A stretch of 7,297 nucleotides of DNA, from positions 1-7,297 of the forward strand of contig JAFCDH010000037.1 in assembly GCA_017609795.1 (NCBI GenBank). The letters are read 5' to 3'. Positions 5,300 to 7,297 of this stretch are shown piece after piece. Below the pieces are notes generated by a model that was given only the letters and a program-made list of their open reading frames with translations, was not told where the DNA came from and did not search any database. The translations under genes and the position numbers were made by a program. This stretch comes from Candidatus Pacearchaeota archaeon. Its GTDB lineage: Archaea; Nanobdellota; Nanobdellia; Pacearchaeales; GW2011-AR1. Each line of letters begins with the position of its first letter. Position 1 is the first letter of the stretch.

Positions 5300-5500
5300 T
5301 TATCCAAATCCTCTAACTTTCATATACAGATTAGAAACAATCAATAAAACACTAATAAAACCCAAAATCCATGCAAGTTTAATCAAAAACTTTTTTCTTT
5401 CATACATCCATCTTTCAGTATACTTAATATCTCTTTTAACAGCTTTTTCTATTTTTAAAATATCTTTTTCAATTTCTTTCATTTCTTTTTTAATAGTCAT
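5300..5500 (-). CDS. Small coiled-coil, single-membrane-segment protein of unknown function
   Basis: I do not recognise this 66-aa protein. Residues 1-38 are highly charged and helical (MTIKKEMKEIEKDILKIEKA), with Ile/Leu spacing that fits a coiled coil. Residues 39-60 form one membrane segment (IKLAWILGFISVLLIVSNLY), followed by a short basic end, MKVRGFG. The basic stretch before the segment (ERKKF) suggests the N-terminal coiled coil is cytoplasmic by the positive-inside rule. It has its own TATA box 25 nt before the ATG and lies only 35 nt after S24e, inside an otherwise conserved ribosomal-protein pair. Coding status is supported by the promoter, sensible composition and lack of overlap. 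A link to the ribosome, for example membrane tethering, would be speculation. Confidence 0.65.
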   Translation of the reverse strand: MTIKKEMKEIEKDILKIEKAVKRDIKYTERWMYERKKFLIKLAWILGFISVLLIVSNLYMKVRGFG

Positions 5501-5520
5501 AACTTATTTAAGAATTCTTA

Positions 5521-5530
5521 TTATATAAAT
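5521..5530 (-). promoter_or_regulatory. TATA box of the 66-aa membrane protein gene
   Basis: ATTTATATAA on the minus strand, centred 25-26 nt before the ATG at 5500, in the short gap after the S24e stop. It predicts a leaderless transcript independent of S24e. Confidence 0.6.
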
Positions 5531-5535
5531 GTTTT

Positions 5536-6003
5536 TTATTGGTGTTCTTTAGCTTCTTCTTCTCCTTGTTTTTCTTCTTTAACAGCTTTTACTTCCTCTT
5601 CTGATTTATCTTCTGCAGGAGCTTCAGAAGGTTTTTCTGATTTAGTTTCCTCTTGAACCTCTTTTAATTTATCTTCTGCAGGAGCTTGTCCTTCAATTGG
5701 TTTCTCTTTTATTTTAGCTTCTTCTTTTACTTCTTTCTTTTCCCCGTCTCTTTGTTTTTTCGTCTTTATCTTATTCTTCTCTAAATTTTCTTTAGAATCA
5801 TAAACATTAGCATTAATTTTAAATTCTTTAATTCCAAAACTTCCTTTAATATTATAAACATCAACATTTTCTTCAGGTTTTCCAACTTGCTCAGAAATTT
5901 GTTTTCTCATTTCATCAAACCCTGGATTTTGCTCAGATTCTACTAAAGTAATCACTTCATTTCTTTTTAATAAATCATTTCTTGTATTTTCTATTATCTG
6001 CAT
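5536..6003 (-). CDS. rps24e: Small ribosomal subunit protein S24e with long charged C-terminal tail
   Basis: Residues 1-86 of this 155-aa protein are archaeal S24e: MQIIENTRNDLLKRNEVITLV, EMRKQISEQVGKPEENVDVY, SFGIKEFKINANVYDSKENLEK and KIKTKKQRD follow the usual strand-helix order of the 30S protein. Archaeal S24e normally ends near residue 100. Here about 65 extra residues follow, made almost only of Glu, Lys, Ala, Pro and Ser, and likely disordered. The tail contains APAEDK twice, encoded by an exact 21-nt direct repeat (5604-5624 and 5667-5687) spaced 63 nt apart and therefore in frame, which points to tail growth by slippage or duplication. Gene order next to Spt4 and S27ae is the conserved archaeal one. 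No Shine-Dalgarno sequence is seen before the ATG; upstream TATA candidates are at 6041-6050 and 6094-6103. The family call is firm; a role for the tail is unknown. Confidence 0.88.
   Translation of the reverse strand: MQIIENTRNDLLKRNEVITLVESEQNPGFDEMRKQISEQVGKPEENVDVYNIKGSFGIKEFKINANVYDSKENLEKNKIKTKKQRDGEKKEVKEEAKIKEKPIEGQAPAEDKLKEVQEETKSEKPSEAPAEDKSEEEVKAVKEEKQGEEEAKEHQ
5604..5687 (-). repeat. In-frame 21-nt direct repeat in the S24e tail
   Basis: Positions 5604-5624 and 5667-5687 are identical and lie 63 nt apart, a multiple of three. Both encode the APAEDK motif. The exact nucleotide identity suggests a recent event rather than selection on protein composition alone. Confidence 0.8.
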
Positions 6004-6040
6004 TTTAATTTTTCTATTTATTTAACTGAAATTCTTATTA

Positions 6041-6050
6041 TGTTTTTAAG
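6041..6050 (-). promoter_or_regulatory. Candidate TATA box of S24e
   Basis: CTTAAAAACA on the minus strand predicts a start near 6019 and a leader of about 17 nt before the S24e ATG. A better box by sequence, CTTATAAAAT at 6094-6103, would give a leader near 70 nt. Either is plausible. Confidence 0.35.
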
Positions 6051-6066
6051 TTGTATTAATAAGGAG

Positions 6067-6108
6067 CTTATCTCTCAGATTATAAAGAGTTATATTTTAT
6101 AAGATAAG
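6067..6108. repeat. Inverted repeat between Spt4 and S24e, overlapping a TATA box
   Basis: CTTATCT (6067-6073) and AGATAAG (6102-6108) form a 7-bp stem around a 28-nt loop in which CTCT (6072-6075) and AGAG (6086-6089) offer an alternative pairing. It lies 13 nt after the Spt4 stop codon on the minus strand and covers the TATA-like CTTATAAAAT at 6094-6103. It could be a 3' end structure for spt4 or an operator over the S24e promoter. Confidence 0.45.
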
Positions 6109-6120
6109 GTATTAGATCAA

Positions 6121-6306
6121 TCAAACCCGAATAGCATAAGTTCCTTTTTTATTAATTTTTAATTGTTTTGCTAATTCAGATTTTTCAGGGTCAACAATCT
6201 CAACTTTTCCTTTAAAACCTTCTGAAACATCTTTTTTTCCACAACTAGGACAAACATCTCCCTCATACACGAGTTTACAATTTCTACATGCTTTTTCTTT
6301 TGCCAT
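6121..6306 (-). CDS. spt4: Transcription elongation factor Spt4 (RNA polymerase subunit E'')
   Basis: The protein is 61 aa with the archaeal Spt4 layout: a four-Cys zinc finger (C7, C10, C19, C22 in ACRNCK and VCPSCGK), then VSEGFKGKVEIVDPEKSELAKQL and the closing KKGTYAIRV. Spt4 pairs with the NGN domain of Spt5 and the complex clamps RNA polymerase during elongation. I place the start at the ATG at 6306 rather than at a GTG seven codons upstream: the ATG is preceded by GGAG (6316-6319) at 9-nt spacing, the 61-aa length fits the family, and MAKEKACRNC is the usual N-terminus. It follows rpo7 by 26 nt and is probably co-transcribed with it, which is the common archaeal arrangement. The family call is firm. 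Confidence 0.9.
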   Translation of the reverse strand: MAKEKACRNCKLVYEGDVCPSCGKKDVSEGFKGKVEIVDPEKSELAKQLKINKKGTYAIRV

Positions 6307-6315
6307 TTTAATTAT

Positions 6316-6319
6316 CTCC
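6316..6319 (-). promoter_or_regulatory. Ribosome-binding site deciding the Spt4 start
   Basis: GGAG on the minus strand, 9 nt before the ATG at 6306. It sits inside the stretch that a GTG start upstream would translate, so it argues for the shorter 61-aa protein. It fits the expectation that internal operon genes use Shine-Dalgarno initiation while first genes are leaderless. Confidence 0.7.
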
Positions 6320-6332
6320 GCTGCCACCCATC

Positions 6333-6935
6333 TTATTTCTTCTCCTTTTCTTTTTTTGGTTTTTCTTCTATTTTAATTGCTTTTTTAACACTTGCTTTAG
6401 CTTTCTTTTTCTCTTCTTTAATCCATTCTAATTTTCCTAATCCTGGTTGTCTCATTGTTAATCCAATTTTAGGTTCATCCCCCCTATAAGACAAAGCAAC
6501 AATTCTTGCTAAACAAGGATCTCCTTTTTTTAAAGTCTTTTTTGAATCTTTTCCTAACAAAGTTCCAGTAGTTGAAAATGTTACATAATCGTCCATTGTT
6601 TGGCTTATATGAATCATTCCTTTCATAACACCTAAATTCATAAACGCTCCAAAATTAGTTATTTCATTAACAGTTGCAAAAACTAATTCTTGTAATTCAG
6701 GCTTCCACACCAATAATCTAAATTTAGAATTATAATAAGCAGCCCCATCTCCAGGAATAATTATCCCATCGCCTACTTCTAATACAGAAATTACTCCAAT
6801 AACTTCTCCTATTTCTTTATCATGATAATTAGAATATGTATCTTGAAGCTGTTTTGCAACAGCGCCGCTAGTTTTAAGACCAAAAAGCCTTGGTTCAACT
6901 CTAACATAATCTTCAACTTCAACTATATAAAACAT
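6333..6935 (-). CDS. rpo7: DNA-directed RNA polymerase subunit Rpo7 (subunit E')
   Basis: This 200-aa protein is the archaeal homologue of Rpb7, which with Rpo4 forms the polymerase stalk that aids open-complex formation and binds nascent RNA. Residues 1-80 are the N-terminal RNP-like domain (MFYIVEVEDYVRVEPRLFG, EIGEVIGVISVLEVGDGIIIPGDGAAYY, FRLLVWKPE). Residues 81-163 are an S1 RNA-binding domain (VFATVNEITNFGAFMNLGVMKG, MIHISQTMDDY, RIVALSY, KIGLTMRQPGLG). Residues 172-200 are an extra Lys-rich tail. The start is fixed by the conserved MxxIVEVEDxVRV N-terminus and a TATA box 28 nt upstream, giving a leaderless mRNA. Spt4 follows after 26 nt, and a 58-aa membrane protein precedes. The family call is firm. 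Confidence 0.92.
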   Translation of the reverse strand: MFYIVEVEDYVRVEPRLFGLKTSGAVAKQLQDTYSNYHDKEIGEVIGVISVLEVGDGIIIPGDGAAYYNSKFRLLVWKPELQELVFATVNEITNFGAFMNLGVMKGMIHISQTMDDYVTFSTTGTLLGKDSKKTLKKGDPCLARIVALSYRGDEPKIGLTMRQPGLGKLEWIKEEKKKAKASVKKAIKIEEKPKKEKEKK

Positions 6936-6959
6936 GTTAAAAATATATAAAAAATTAGA

Positions 6960-6967
6960 TTTATAAA
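6960..6967 (-). promoter_or_regulatory. TATA box of rpo7-spt4
   Basis: TTTATAAA, read AGTTTTATAAATC on the minus strand, centred about 28 nt before the rpo7 ATG at 6935. It predicts transcription starting at or just before the ATG, with spt4 read as the second gene. Confidence 0.6.
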
Positions 6968-7007
6968 ACTTGTTATTTCTATTTCTTGCTTAATTTTAGA
7001 TTAAATT

Positions 7008-7184
7008 TTAAATTAACCAATAATAAATTCCAACTGCTAAACCTAATACTATTAAAACAAGTATTAACCATAACCACCACTTTGATTTCTTTTTTGGCTG
7101 ACCCAAAGTCTCTGTTTGCGGTTTTACCGGTTTTGGAGTTTGCTCTTGCATTGGTTTTTTTGCTTGCTGTATTGCTTGTTCCAT
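7008..7184 (-). CDS. 58-aa single-membrane-segment protein of unknown function
   Basis: The frame encodes MEQAIQQAKKPMQEQT, a Gln/Pro/Lys-rich soluble part (residues 1-35, ending QPKKKSK), then one membrane segment from WWLWLILVLIVLGLAVGIYY (36-55) and a three-residue end. The basic KKKSK before the segment suggests the N-terminus stays in the cytoplasm. The start is supported by a strong GGAG 5 nt before the ATG, the clearest ribosome-binding site in the window, and by a TATA box about 95 nt upstream. I do not recognise the family; such short tail-anchored-like proteins are common in small archaeal genomes. A plus-strand frame over the same bases is its antisense shadow. Confidence 0.72.
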   Translation of the reverse strand: MEQAIQQAKKPMQEQTPKPVKPQTETLGQPKKKSKWWLWLILVLIVLGLAVGIYYWLI

Positions 7185-7189
7185 TTTAT

Positions 7190-7193
7190 CTCC
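7190..7193 (-). promoter_or_regulatory. Ribosome-binding site of the 58-aa membrane protein
   Basis: The minus strand reads AAAAAAGGAGATAAAATG, placing GGAG 5 nt before the start codon. It is the main evidence that this small frame is translated and that its mRNA has a leader. Confidence 0.75.
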
Positions 7194-7274
7194 TTTTTTA
7201 AATTTTTATTTTATTTTTATGACTTAATTAAAAATACTCGACTCCTTTTTTATCTAATCAAAAATGAAATATTG

Positions 7275-7282
7275 TTTATAAA
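7275..7282 (-). promoter_or_regulatory. Candidate TATA box of the 58-aa membrane protein gene
   Basis: TTTATAAA, read CTTTATAAACAAT on the minus strand. A start near 7253 would give a leader of about 70 nt ending in the GGAG site. The box is self-complementary, so direction is set only by context. Confidence 0.4.
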
Positions 7283-7297
7283 GTTATTTGTTTAAAT

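Noticed and set aside
6307..6327. GTG start extending Spt4 by seven residues
   Set aside because: The extension would overlap the GGAG ribosome-binding site of the ATG at 6306 and adds residues not usual in the family.
6308..6331. Seven-codon frame MGGSGDN between rpo7 and spt4
   Set aside because: No ribosome-binding site, and its bases include the Spt4 Shine-Dalgarno; most likely chance.
6986..7201. 71-aa plus-strand frame
   Set aside because: It is the antisense of the 58-aa minus-strand gene, which has a GGAG site and sensible composition.

Overview
The window is a very AT-rich piece of an archaeal chromosome. The archaeal assignment rests on an RNA polymerase subunit Rpo7 / Spt4 / S24e / S27ae cluster, TATA-box promoters about 25-28 nt before start codons (leaderless transcripts), and few but clear GGAG ribosome-binding sites before internal or leadered genes. 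Low GC, Lys/Glu-rich tails on information-processing proteins, and a large Cys-rich secreted protein ending in a short amphipathic Trp/Phe motif suggest a DPANN lineage (Pacearchaeota/Woesearchaeota-like). That placement is an inference. All eight protein genes are on the minus strand.

Reading with transcription, from the right edge leftward: a 58-aa single-membrane-segment protein (7184-7008), Rpo7 (6935-6333), Spt4 (6306-6121), ribosomal protein S24e with a long charged tail (6003-5536), a 66-aa coiled-coil/membrane protein (5500-5300), and zinc-ribbon ribosomal protein S27ae (5081-4851). This is the conserved archaeal transcription/translation neighbourhood, with a small membrane protein placed between S24e and S27ae.

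Next is a 968-aa secreted LamG + Cys-rich + gingipain-type (C25) cysteine peptidase (4714-1808). It is bracketed by two direct copies of a 70-74-bp element (4766-4835 and 1692-1765). The copies share one identical 23-nt block but have diverged stems that keep pairing through compensatory changes, which indicates a structured element that is otherwise undescribed here.

The 765-bp gap from 1043 to 1807 holds no convincing protein gene but is dense in structure. It contains an IS200/IS605-type right end (hairpin with CTTTAG tip followed by TGTCAC) preceded by an omega-RNA-like region without any tnpB, several long inverted repeats, a strong plus-strand BRE/TATA promoter at 1601-1619 followed by a short transcript candidate ending in T7, and one copy of the paired element. 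The window ends at the left with scpA (1042-86), a kleisin subunit of the SMC complex, followed by a possible promoter for a gene beyond the left edge.

The best candidates for something new are the paired covarying element around the peptidase gene and the stand-alone omega-RNA-like locus beside it.
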